A stretch of DNA of 46,167 bases from Acaricomes phytoseiuli DSM 14247. GTDB lineage: Bacteria; Actinomycetota; Actinomycetes; Actinomycetales; Micrococcaceae. Position 1 is the stretch's first letter, and each line of letters begins with the position of its first letter. The stretch covers positions 1-46,167 of the forward strand of contig NZ_AQXM01000047.1 of NCBI RefSeq assembly GCF_000376245.1. The letters are read 5' to 3'. Below are positions 24,729 to 33,316 of this stretch, piece after piece. Below the pieces are notes generated by a model. It was not told where the DNA came from. It saw only the letters and a program-made list of their open reading frames with translations, and made no database searches. Position numbers and translations under genes: made by a program.

Positions 24729-25220
24729 TCAGGCGTCGTCCAGCCCCAAATCTCGCCGCAGCTTCGCGACATGCCCGGTGGCGCGGACATTGTATTGCGC
24801 TAGTTCCACTGTCCACTCCGGGCTGAGCACGAAGGTGGAGCGGATCAGGCCTTCGTAGGTCTTGCCGTAGTTCTTCTTCTCTCCCCAAGCCCCGTAGCTC
24901 TCTGCCACGTGGTGATCCGGATCAGAGAGCAGCGGGAAATTGAGCGCCTCCGCCTCGACGAAACGAGCCAGCTTCTCCGGCTGATCAGGGGAGATGCCTA
25001 TCACCGCATAGCCCGCAGACTTCAGGGAGTTCAGATTATCCCGGAAATCGCAGGCTTGTTTGGTGCAACCTGGAGTCGCCGCGGCCGGATAGAAGTAGAT
25101 GATGGTCTGCTGCCCGGCGAATTGCACTGAATCGACCGTCTGGCCCGTGGCATCGCTGAGACTGAAAGCAGGTGCAGTATCTCCTGGGGATAACCGGAAG
25201 TTAGCGGTTGAGGTATTCAT
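24729..25220 (-). CDS. bcp: Bcp-type thioredoxin-dependent peroxiredoxin
   Basis: 163 residues of the thioredoxin fold. The peroxidatic Cys52 lies in FYPAAATPGCTKQACDFRD and the resolving Cys57 five residues later, the arrangement of atypical 2-Cys Bcp/PrxQ enzymes. Later motifs VIGISPDQPEKLARFVEA and FPLLSDPDHHVAESYGAWGEKK are family-specific. It reduces peroxides in the cytosol with electrons from thioredoxin. The start at 25220 (MNTSTANF) is set by AGGAG five bases upstream; ATG 25223 is too close and longer frames upstream lack family similarity. Monocistronic, divergent from the ROK regulator. Confidence 0.93.
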   Translation of the reverse strand: MNTSTANFRLSPGDTAPAFSLSDATGQTVDSVQFAGQQTIIYFYPAAATPGCTKQACDFRDNLNSLKSAGYAVIGISPDQPEKLARFVEAEALNFPLLSDPDHHVAESYGAWGEKKNYGKTYEGLIRSTFVLSPEWTVELAQYNVRATGHVAKLRRDLGLDDA

Positions 25221-25585
25221 CATGGCTCCTGTTCGCTTGCTTTTCCCAGCGTACCTAACGCTGCATCCGCCGGGGGAACGGTCTCCGCTGCCACCCGGTG
25301 CTGTTCGATGCTGCCGAACCGGCCCTGGCATTATTGCAACCGGCATTGTTGATATTTACTCCAGATGATTCGGCATGATGCGTGATTTTTCTTCACTAGG
25401 CGGGTGAATAATACCGGTTATTCGATAGAGTGGTGACAAGGAGTACGCCTTAAGTGTTATTCGGTCATCAGAATGATCGGATTCAACTGGGCTCGGTGCT
25501 ATGGGGGCGCGCTGGCGGGGTACCGCTGGGTAATCCAGGGGTATGCGGGCTGCTTCCATCGAACCGCACCGACCTGGGTGGGTCT
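25221..25585. promoter_or_regulatory. Divergent control region between bcp and the ROK regulator
   Basis: A 365-base region with no supported gene. It contains an 18-base inverted repeat (25406-25423) with arms GAATAA and TTATTC around TACCGG, a possible operator for the ROK regulator. A frame in phase with the ROK gene opens at GTG 25454, but the added residues look non-coding (MLFGHQNDRIQLGSVLWGRA). Confidence 0.35.
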
Positions 25586-26860
25586 ATGAAGATGACGAGG
25601 AATGTGATGACATTGCCGGAAGCAAAGGCATTGGTACGTAGGCGCGGCACCAATCTGCCGCGTATGGGGGATTTTAATCTGTCCGTAATTCTGGACGCTA
25701 TCCGGCGCAGCCCAGATGGCTTGAGTAGGGTGGAGCTTGCTGGGATCGTGGGCCTCGCGGCGCAGACGGTATCCAATATCTGCCGCCGTCTCCTGGATCA
25801 GAAATTGATCGTCGAAGCCGGTAAGTACGGCAACGGGCCGGGTAAACCGAGGACTATCCTCAGGCTAAACCCGAGTGGTATGTACGCTCTGGGGGTGCAT
25901 CTGGATCCGGCGGAAACAACATATGCACTACTGGACTTGACCGGCGCGGTAGTTGCTCACCGGGCGTTGCCCACCGCTGAAGGGCCGAAGGCGGTGATCG
26001 CTCAGATCGCCAAGGAGACCGAGTCCATCGTCAAGGAATTCCAGGTGCCCCGGGCTAAGATCGCGGGCCTCGGCGTTGCCTCACCAGGACCTATCAACGG
26101 CCCTGCCGGCGAAGTGGTCGACCCGCCGCATATGCCGGGCTGGGGCAAAGTCGAGCTGCGAAAAGAGCTCAGCGAAGCGGTTGACTTACCGGTGATCCTG
26201 GATAAGGACGTCACCGCAGCAGCGGTCGCCGAGATCTGGTCCGGTGGCCAGTCCGGTGCGGGTAGCTTCATTTTCGTCTATATGGGCACCGGGATCGGCT
26301 CGGGCATTGTGCTCGAAGATGAGGTGGTCCGGGGCAGTTCGGGTAACGCGGGTGAAGTCGGGCTCTTCATCACCGACCGTGAGAGCACCAGGGAAGTCGA
26401 CGGCTTCCGCGGCCGGGTCAAGGGCAGTTGCATGCCGGAAGATATCGTCACCGAGGCCGTTGAGGCCGGCGTGAAGGCATTGAGCAAACTCAAGAGCGCT
26501 TCGCTGCAGGAGCAGATGGCGGCACTCGCCGAGGCTGCGCAAGCCGGTGATGCGGCGGCGCGGGAGATCATGGATCGTACCTTGGACCGTTTCGCCACGC
26601 TGCTGTCGGCGCAGGTGAACTTGCTGGATGTCGATCATGTGGTTTTCGGCGGCCCGTACTGGAAGTATTTCCAGGATCTTTTTCTGGCCGAGCTGCCGGC
26701 CCGGCTTGCGGACTTCAGCGCGACCACGAAAGTGCATAGTCTGAAAGTTATGGGAACCGCAGTGCCCAAGAACGTCGGCGCAGTCGGCGCGGCCTGCCTG
26801 GTACTGGAGGAGAGTTTCGGGCCGCATGCTTCGTCCCTGATGCTCGCGGCCAACGCCTGA
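25586..26860 (+). CDS. ROK-family transcriptional regulator lacking the zinc-cysteine motif
   Basis: 424 residues from ATG 25586 (GGTGGG upstream). An N-terminal winged helix (about 28-90, ILDAIRRSPDGLSRVELAG and LAAQTVSNICRRLLDQKLI) is followed by a sugar-kinase-like ROK domain (LGVHLDPAETTYALLDLTG, VASPGPI, DKDVTAAAVAEIW, YMGTGIGSGIVL, GSSGNAGEVGLF). ROK repressors sense sugars or phosphosugars. The usual CxCGxxGC zinc site after the GE(I/V)G motif is missing: at that place the sequence reads FRGRVKGSCMPEDIV with a single Cys. It may therefore fold or sense differently from NagC/Mlc-type proteins. No sugar operon is adjacent. A bidirectional terminator follows 22 bases downstream. Confidence 0.9.
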   Translation: MKMTRNVMTLPEAKALVRRRGTNLPRMGDFNLSVILDAIRRSPDGLSRVELAGIVGLAAQTVSNICRRLLDQKLIVEAGKYGNGPGKPRTILRLNPSGMYALGVHLDPAETTYALLDLTGAVVAHRALPTAEGPKAVIAQIAKETESIVKEFQVPRAKIAGLGVASPGPINGPAGEVVDPPHMPGWGKVELRKELSEAVDLPVILDKDVTAAAVAEIWSGGQSGAGSFIFVYMGTGIGSGIVLEDEVVRGSSGNAGEVGLFITDRESTREVDGFRGRVKGSCMPEDIVTEAVEAGVKALSKLKSASLQEQMAALAEAAQAGDAAAREIMDRTLDRFATLLSAQVNLLDVDHVVFGGPYWKYFQDLFLAELPARLADFSATTKVHSLKVMGTAVPKNVGAVGAACLVLEESFGPHASSLMLAANA

Positions 26861-26881
26861 GCCAGACGCCGCACTAAGCCT

Positions 26882-26921
26882 GCTGAGAGTGGGGCTCCGG
26901 AACCGGAGCCCCACTCTCAGC
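26882..26921. terminator. Long perfect hairpin after the ROK gene (terminator)
   Basis: GCTGAGAGTGGGGCTCCGG (26882-26900) and its exact complement (26903-26921) are separated only by AA, a 19-bp stem. It lies 22 bases after the ROK stop, with no gene start near it, which fits an intrinsic terminator that could work in both directions. There is no strong T run, as is common in high-G+C species. Confidence 0.75.
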
Positions 26922-27007
26922 GCTTTCCGGCCGGGCGTAAGACTCTGACTTATTGTCGAAATCTGTTGCCTTTGGTCCAGAGCCTTCTTAGGATCAGAGA
27001 AGAACTA

Positions 27008-27096
27008 CAGTGCCCCGCTTCGCTTCGGCACTGATTCTTGATGTCAGCGATCCCCGGCATCCGGGGGTGTGGGTGCCCCCATGAGGGTCTGACATT
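27008..27096 (+). ncRNA. Structured metF leader, unidentified
   Basis: Two stem-loops precede metF. The first is AGTGCC..GGCACT (27008-27032). The second is closed by ATGTCAG (27041-27047) with CTGACAT (27089-27095) and encloses a CCCCGG..CCGGGG hairpin and a GGGTGCCCCC segment. The region 26922-27198 holds no gene. It does not match the SAM-I, SAM-IV, SAH or cobalamin riboswitch consensus as I know them. It may be a regulatory leader for the methionine genes. Confidence 0.3.
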
Positions 27097-27198
27097 TGCT
27101 GTTCGTCCTCGTGTCCTGCCAAAGGGCCACCTACGGGACGGGCTTTCCATATCTGAATTCCCGCGCGTCCAGCCGGGTCAGTGCACGAAGGAATGCAA

Positions 27199-28110
27199 AT
27201 GTCACCACCGAACCTTGCTCTGCCACCCGCTCCGCCGGCGCTTTCCTACGAACTCTTTCCACCCCGGACCCCTGCCGCCGCGGATAGCCTCTGGGAGACC
27301 ATCCGGGCTCTGGAGAGCACTCATCCCGACTATGTTTCTGTGACCTACGGTGCCAGCGGCTCTAACCGGGATACCGCAGTGAGCCTGCTGCGCCAGCTGC
27401 AGGAGACCTCCCTGCGCCCGCTCGCGCATCTGACCTGTATTGGCAATACGGCTCAAGAATTGGCTCTGCTCATCGCCGAGTTACTGGACCACGGCGTGCG
27501 CGGCATACTGGCTCTGCGCGGAGACCGGGCCCCGAGCCAAACGAGGGCATCGGAGCAGCCCGATGAGCGCGGCCTGCTTCATGCGCAGGACCTCGTCGAA
27601 CTGATCCGGCGCGTAGAGCAGCGCCGCTCTGCGCTGCTCGCGGCAGGCAAATTGGCTATCGGAGTGGCGGCATATCCGGCCAAGCATCCGGAGTCACCGG
27701 ATAGCGCTCACGATATCGAGGTGCTCCTTGCCAAGCAGCGCTCCGGGGCTGATTTCGCGATCACTCAGGTGTTCTTCCACCCCGCCGAGTACGAGGATCT
27801 GCTGAGCCGGGCGCAACGGGCGGGAGTCAGCATTCCGATCATTCCGGGGCTCATGCCGCTCACCAGTCTGGTCCGGTTGCGCAGGCTTGCCGAGCTCAGC
27901 GGGGCAGCTCCGGATGAGGCCCTCCTGGCGGAGTTGGCCGCAGTCGATGATGATGCTACCCGCCGTCGCATTGGAGTCGCCGCGACCGTACGGCTGGCAC
28001 GGGTAGCGCTGGAGGCCGGCGCACCGGGAATCCACCTTTACACCTTCAACGAGCACCGTAGTGCACTCGACGTTTTGGAACGTCTGGACTTACCCAGGCC
28101 GGCGGCTTAA
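27199..28110 (+). CDS. metF: Methylenetetrahydrofolate reductase
   Basis: 303 residues with the MetF TIM-barrel signature: ALSYELFPPRTPAAAD with its conserved Glu at the start, THPDYVSVTYGASGSNRD, AHLTCIGNT, GVRGILALRGDRAP, and GVAAYPAKHPES..DIEVLLAKQRSGADFAITQVFF, followed by PIIPGLMPLTS. The FAD enzyme reduces 5,10-methylene-THF to 5-methyl-THF, the methyl donor for methionine synthase. ATG 27199 was chosen because GAAGGA lies six bases upstream; ATG 27193 abuts it. It is followed 64 bases later by metE, its usual metabolic partner. Here metE is broken, so methyl-THF must be used by another synthase (MetH) or the strain needs methionine. Confidence 0.93.
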   Translation: MSPPNLALPPAPPALSYELFPPRTPAAADSLWETIRALESTHPDYVSVTYGASGSNRDTAVSLLRQLQETSLRPLAHLTCIGNTAQELALLIAELLDHGVRGILALRGDRAPSQTRASEQPDERGLLHAQDLVELIRRVEQRRSALLAAGKLAIGVAAYPAKHPESPDSAHDIEVLLAKQRSGADFAITQVFFHPAEYEDLLSRAQRAGVSIPIIPGLMPLTSLVRLRRLAELSGAAPDEALLAELAAVDDDATRRRIGVAATVRLARVALEAGAPGIHLYTFNEHRSALDVLERLDLPRPAA

Positions 28111-28174
28111 GTTCTCGCCCCTTCCCCTGTCATTGCCCGCACCCCACAGAACTATTTTCATTTTGGAGGACCCC

Positions 28175-30618
28175 ATGACCTCATCAGCACAGCATCGCGA
28201 ATTCACGGCCGCGCAGAGCTCCCAGGGGCATCAAGCCGGTGGCAACGCCATGGCGACGAGCTTTCCGACAGCCACGATTCTGGGTTACCCGCGTATCGGA
28301 TCGCGACGCGAGCTGAAAAGAGCCCTCGAGTCGTACTGGGCCGGCCGGATCGACGCCGAAGAGTTCCAAGCCGAGGCCCGCCGCTTGCAGCTTGCGGCGG
28401 CCAGGCACCTGATCGCGACCGGGCTGACTGGTGCCGGGGCGATTCCTGGAGACTTCTCTGCCTACGATCAGGTGCTCGACGCGGCTGTCCTTTTAGGTGC
28501 GATCCCGGTGCGCTTCGAGGATTTGCGCGACTCCAGCGGTCAGCTGGATACCGCGGGGTACTTCGCTTTGGCCAGGGGTGACGAGCATCGGCTGCCGCTG
28601 GAGATGACCAAGTGGTTCGATAGCAATTATCACTACCTGGTTCCGGAGGTCGGCCCGCAGACCCAGTTTTCGCTCAGTTCGCGGCACCTTCTGGACGATA
28701 CCCGGGCGCTGCTTGAGCAAGGCATCGACAGCCGTCCTTATCTTCTGGGGCCCGTCTCTTTTCTGTTGCTGAGCAAAGCAGAGCAGGGCGCCCCGCAGGA
28801 TTTCCAGCCGCTCAACCGGCTCGCGGATCTGCTGCCCGTCTACACCGAATTCCTCAATGCACTGGCCGGAGCAGGGGTCTCATGGGTACAGCTCGACGAG
28901 CCGGCGCTCTGCGCAGACTGGGCAGTGCCAGAGGCGGAGATCCTTGCTGCCACCGCCGAGGCCTACCGAGTGCTCAGCACTCTGCCAGCACAGCAGAAGC
29001 GTCCTAGAATTCTGGTCAGCACGCCCTATGGCAGCGTCGGTGCCGCGCTGCCGATACTGGCAGGGGCTCAGATCGAAGCTCTGCACCTGGACCTGGTCCG
29101 CGGCGGCATCCCCGAAGACCTACCTGCGCTGGCCGCCGGGCTGGCCGGCACCACGCTGGTCGCCGGGGTGGTTGACGGACGCAATATCTGGCGCAATGAT
29201 CTGGCTGCCTCAGCAGCGGTGCTGGAAGAACTCCGCGATACCGGAATCGACGTCGCGGTCTGCACCGCGACATCCACTTTCCACGTCCCGTACGATGCCG
29301 CCGCTGAGGACCGGCTGGACCCGGTGCTGCGCAGCTGGCTGGCGTTCGCAGACCAGAAGATCACCGAAGTTCTGACCCTGGCACAGCACCTGAAGAACCC
29401 CGCGTCGGTCGTAGAGCGGATCGAGGCCAGCACCGCGCTGCTCGTCTCACGCGCCGATGCTCGCGGGGTATGGCAGCCAGCGGTGAGGCAGCAGCTGGCG
29501 GAGCTTTCTGCGGCGGATTTCGAGCGCGTCGACTACGGCCGCCGGGCAGCATCGCAAGCGGCCAGGCTCTGCCTGCCGGAGCTTCCCACGACAACTATCG
29601 GCTCCTTTCCGCAGACCCCGCAGATCAGATCAGCCCGGGCTCGCAACGCCAGGGGAGAGCTGAGCGGTGCGGAGTACCGGCAGCTGCTCCGGGAGGAGAT
29701 CCGCAGGGCAGTGGACCTCCAAGAGGAGCTGGGTCTGGATGTTCTGGTGCACGGCGAAGCAGAGCGCAACGATATGGTGCAGTACTTCGGAGAGCAATTG
29801 GCAGGCTTCGCGATCACCCAGCAGGGGTGGGTGCAGTCCTACGGCAGCCGTTGCACCCGGCCTTCGATTCTCTGGGGGATGTTGTCCGGGAGGAGCCGAT
29901 GACGGTGGAGTGGAGTGCTTTCGCGCAATCTCTGACGTCTAAACCGGTCAAAGCCATGCTGACGGGGCCTGTCACCATCCTCGCCTGGTCGTTCGTCCGG
30001 GAGGATCAGCCGCTTTCGGATACCGCGCGTCAGGTGGCTCTCGCGCTCCGGCAGGAGATCTCCGATCTCGAAGCCGAGGGTCTGCGAATCATCCAGGTCG
30101 ATGAGCCCGCTTTGCGCGAGCTGCTGCCGCTGCGCCGGGCGGATCGCCAAACCTACCTGGACTGGGCCGTTGCCGCTTTCCGGCTGGCGACTTCCGGTGC
30201 GGATGAGAGCACTCAGGTGCATACGCATTTGTGTTATTCGGAGTTCGGCGAAGTTATCGAGGCGATCGATGGGCTCGATGCGGATGTCACGTCGATCTAA
30301 GCCGCTCGTTCCCGGATGGAAGTGGCCGCGGATCTGGGGGAGTACGGCTTCAGCAGGGCAGTGGGCCCTGGTATCTACGATATCCACTCACCACGGGTGC
30401 CGGGGCAGGGTGAACTGACCGGGTTGCTGGAGACGGCACTGGCCCGGATTCCCGTGCGCCAGCTCTGGGTGAACCCTGATTGCGGGTTGAAGACCAGGGG
30501 GTACTCGGAGGTTGAGGCGTCGCTGCGGAATCTGGTGCTGGCTGCCGAAGCGGTGCGGGAGCAGATCGGTGAGCGGCTTGCCGGCGACGGGCGGAAGAAC
30601 CAGCGGGAAGGGAACTGA
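28175..30618 (+). pseudogene. metE: Cobalamin-independent methionine synthase, disrupted
   Basis: A full-length MetE is recognisable: N-terminal GYPRIGSRRELKRALESYW, MTKWFDSNYHYLVPE, C-terminal [53 protein letters not shown], zinc-site THLCYSEF and [11 protein letters not shown]. Two lesions break it. A run of five G at 29876-29880 needs a sixth to keep frame ([12 protein letters not shown]), so translation ends at 29902. In the downstream frame a TAA at 30298-30300 replaces the expected Glu of the TSIEAARS motif. A good GGAGG Shine-Dalgarno sequence precedes ATG 28175; ATG 28250 is an alternative nearer the family start. The G-run change could be a sequencing error, but the nonsense codon independently truncates the protein before its last zinc ligand. 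Confidence 0.9.
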
Positions 30619-30656
30619 CACTGGTCAGATAAGTTACTGATAGGTAAGTTAGGTTC

Positions 30657-32213
30657 ATGAGTACCGTGACGTCAGGCAAAGAGGCTGAGGGCTCCACCGA
30701 CAGCTCGAGAGCCGGCACAGGGCAGACCGAGCAGCAGACTGGACAAGGCACTGGAAAACCAGGGAAACCTGGGGAATCTGGAAAACCCAGCGCAGCGGAA
30801 GCGGCCGCTGCGGCGGTGGCCGCAGCCCGGGGGGTCTTCGACTCCGGAGCAACCAGGAGTCTGGACTGGCGGGTATCACGGCTGCGAGACCTGCAGCGGA
30901 TGCTGACCGAGAACACCGAGGAGTTCCTCGATGCGCTGCAACAGGATTTAGCCAAACCCGTCGATGAGTCCTGGCTGACCGAGGTGGGGTTCACCGGAAC
31001 CGAGCTCAGCCATACTCTGAAGCATCTGCGCCGCTGGCTCAGACCGGAGCGTACTACCGTGCCCCTGGCCCTGCAGCCGGCCAGCGCCCGGATCGCTTAC
31101 GAGCCTTACGGAGTGGTGCTGATCATCACCCCGTGGAACTATCCGGTGCAGCTGGCGCTCGTGCCGCTCATCGGAGCCCTGGCCTGCGGCAATACCGCGG
31201 TGATCAAACCCAGCGAGCTGGCTCCGGCTGTCTCCGCACTGCTGGCCCGGCTGCTTCCGGAGTATCTGGGTGCAGCCGTGCAGGTCGTGGAGGGCGCTGT
31301 GGAGGAGACTACGGAACTGCTCGAGCAGAAGTTCGACTACATCTTCTACACCGGCAATGGTGCTGTGGGTCGGATCATCATGAGTGCCGCCGCCCGGCAG
31401 CTGACTCCGGTGACCCTGGAGCTGGGCGGTAAATCCCCGGTGTACGTCGATGAGACCGTTGATCTCCGGGCTGCTGCCGCGCGGATCGCCTGGGGCAAGT
31501 ACCTCAATGCAGGCCAGACCTGTGTCGCACCCGATTACCTACTGGCTACGCCGCATGCCAAGGCGGAGCTGGAGCGGCTGCTGCCGGAGGCGATCGCCGA
31601 TTTTTTCGGGCCGGAGCCTGCGCTGAGCCCGGATTACAGCCGGATTGTGAACTCCCGGCATCACGATCGGCTCATGGCTTTACTGGACGGGGCCACGCCG
31701 GTCGCCGGCGGCGATGCGAAAGCGGAGGAGCGCTATATCGCGCCGACGGTCCTTCAGGCGGGCCCGGATGACGCGGTGATGCAGGAGGAGATCTTCGGGC
31801 CGATCCTGCCGGTGCTGGAGGTGGCCGGCTCGGAGGAAGCGGTCAGCTTCATCAATCAGCGCGATAAGCCGCTGGCCTTCTACGTCTTCAGCCGGGATCG
31901 GGAAACCCGCAGGGCCTTCACCGAACGGACCTCATCCGGGGCCCTGTGCTTCGGGGTACCGGTGGCGCAGCTGCTGGTACCCGGACTTCCCTTCGGTGGC
32001 GTCGGGCCGAGCGGGATGGGGGCTTATCACGGCAAGAACTCGATCGAGCTCTTCAGCCATCGCAAATCGATTCTGGACAAACCGCTGTTCCCAGACACGC
32101 TGAAGTTCATCTATCCGCCGTTCACGCCGTTCAAACGCCAGGTGATCACCCGGCTGGCGGCGCGGATCGGCGGTGGCGCCCGGGCTGTGCAGAAGCGTCT
32201 GAAGAAACGCTGA
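30657..32213 (+). CDS. Aldehyde dehydrogenase (class 3-like)
   Basis: 518 residues. After an unusual 40-residue Gly/Thr/Ser/Lys-rich N-terminal tail comes a full ALDH domain: VLIITPWNYPVQLAL, GNTAVIKPSELAP, IFYTGNGAVGR (cofactor loop), the general-base Glu in LELGGKSPVYVD, the catalytic Cys in NAGQTCVAPDYLL, EEIFGPILPV, and GGVGPSGMGAYHGKNSIELF. The C-terminal extension SILDKPLFPDTLKFIYPPFT is typical of class 3 ALDHs acting on medium or long-chain aldehydes with NAD(P). Its last 68 bases overlap the convergent LysR gene. The short leader has two TAAGTTA direct repeats 13 bases apart, possibly a regulator site. Confidence 0.92.
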   Translation: MSTVTSGKEAEGSTDSSRAGTGQTEQQTGQGTGKPGKPGESGKPSAAEAAAAAVAAARGVFDSGATRSLDWRVSRLRDLQRMLTENTEEFLDALQQDLAKPVDESWLTEVGFTGTELSHTLKHLRRWLRPERTTVPLALQPASARIAYEPYGVVLIITPWNYPVQLALVPLIGALACGNTAVIKPSELAPAVSALLARLLPEYLGAAVQVVEGAVEETTELLEQKFDYIFYTGNGAVGRIIMSAAARQLTPVTLELGGKSPVYVDETVDLRAAAARIAWGKYLNAGQTCVAPDYLLATPHAKAELERLLPEAIADFFGPEPALSPDYSRIVNSRHHDRLMALLDGATPVAGGDAKAEERYIAPTVLQAGPDDAVMQEEIFGPILPVLEVAGSEEAVSFINQRDKPLAFYVFSRDRETRRAFTERTSSGALCFGVPVAQLLVPGLPFGGVGPSGMGAYHGKNSIELFSHRKSILDKPLFPDTLKFIYPPFTPFKRQVITRLAARIGGGARAVQKRLKKR

Positions 32214-33174
32214 TCGCCTCGGCGTACCCCATGCTGAGCAGCTCGACGAAATTCGCCAGGGCTGCCGGGTCCCGTGGCGTGCCACGGTCGGCACGGGACC
32301 TTTGCGCGGTTCCCTCGCCCGGCTCCCCGCCGGTATCCCTGGGGAACAGCGCGAAGATGGAGCGGGCGATCCGGAATTCCGGAACATCGACGACGACCAG
32401 GTCCGCATCGCTCGTCCGCAGGACGAGATCCGGCACCAGAGCCGCACCCACACCGACCGAGCTGAGTGCCAGGCTCGCGGTGAAGTCATCGCTGTATGTG
32501 ACGACCTGGGGGCGCAAATTGCAGGACCCGAAAAGCCGTTCGATCACCATCGCATCCGGGGTGCCCGGATGGTGCATGATCCAGGGCAGCTCATCGAGCT
32601 GAGCGGTAGTTATCGTGGCACCGTCCCGGATGCCCCAGGAGCGCGGCAGCACCACCCGGAACTGATCGTCGGCAACCCATTGCCGGTCCAGGGTATGCGG
32701 CCAGGCGAGCCCTGATTGGCCTACCTGGTAGACGAGCGCGATATCCAGATCGCCTTCAGCGCGCAGGCCCTGGAGCGTCTGCGCGGGCTCCGCCACCCGG
32801 AGCCGCAAGGACCAATCCAGTTTCTGCCAAGCCTCGGTCTCCAAGACCTTGGGCAGCACATAGGTGGCGAGCGAGGGGAAGAGCCCCAACCGCAGTTCCT
32901 GAGTGGTGCGTTCGGCCGCTTTGCCGGCTGCTGCGAGCAGAGCGTCCAGGTCAGTGAGCACTTTGGCCGCGTGCCGGATCATCACATTGGCGGCTTCGGT
33001 CATCTGAATGGATCGTGCGGAGCGCTCGAAGAGCCGGACTCCGGCATCCCGCTCCAGCGCCGACATCTGCTGGGATACGGCTGAGGCGGTGTACCCCAGA
33101 TGCGTTGCGGCAGCACTGAATGAACCCCACCGGGAGACTTCCAGCAGAGTCCGCAGATGCGTCGGATTGACCAC
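32146..33174 (-). CDS. LysR-family transcriptional regulator
   Basis: 342 residues. The N-terminal winged helix reads HLRTLLEVSRWGSFSAAATH, LGYTASAVSQQMSALERDAG and VRLFERSARSIQMTEAA. The substrate-binding domain follows (ELRLGLFPSLATYVLPKVL, DLDIALVYQV, SSVGVGAALVPDLVL). It starts at GTG 33174 with GGAAGG upstream. The LysR fold normally ends near residue 300; the last 35 or so residues (SVSSDASAQPGRHRRSAPPAG) look unstructured and are read through the antisense of the aldehyde dehydrogenase 3' end. This suggests loss of an original stop codon. It is convergent with the ALDH gene, so it probably does not regulate it from a shared promoter. Confidence 0.9.
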   Translation of the reverse strand: MVNPTHLRTLLEVSRWGSFSAAATHLGYTASAVSQQMSALERDAGVRLFERSARSIQMTEAANVMIRHAAKVLTDLDALLAAAGKAAERTTQELRLGLFPSLATYVLPKVLETEAWQKLDWSLRLRVAEPAQTLQGLRAEGDLDIALVYQVGQSGLAWPHTLDRQWVADDQFRVVLPRSWGIRDGATITTAQLDELPWIMHHPGTPDAMVIERLFGSCNLRPQVVTYSDDFTASLALSSVGVGAALVPDLVLRTSDADLVVVDVPEFRIARSIFALFPRDTGGEPGEGTAQRSRADRGTPRDPAALANFVELLSMGYAEAISVSSDASAQPGRHRRSAPPAG

Positions 33175-33316
33175 GGGGATTCCTTCCGGATTCGATGAGG
33201 TTCAGCTCAAACGTCCTGAGACTGGCATAGTACTGGCATGGCGGAGCAAACAGTAAAGCGGTCGGCAGCCAAACCAGCAGACAAAGCAGACATAGCATCA
33301 GCGGGGGCACCAGAAG

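Noticed and set aside
26922-27198. SAM, SAH or cobalamin riboswitch before metF
   Set aside because: The conserved cores of those classes were looked for and not found, so only an unidentified leader is reported.
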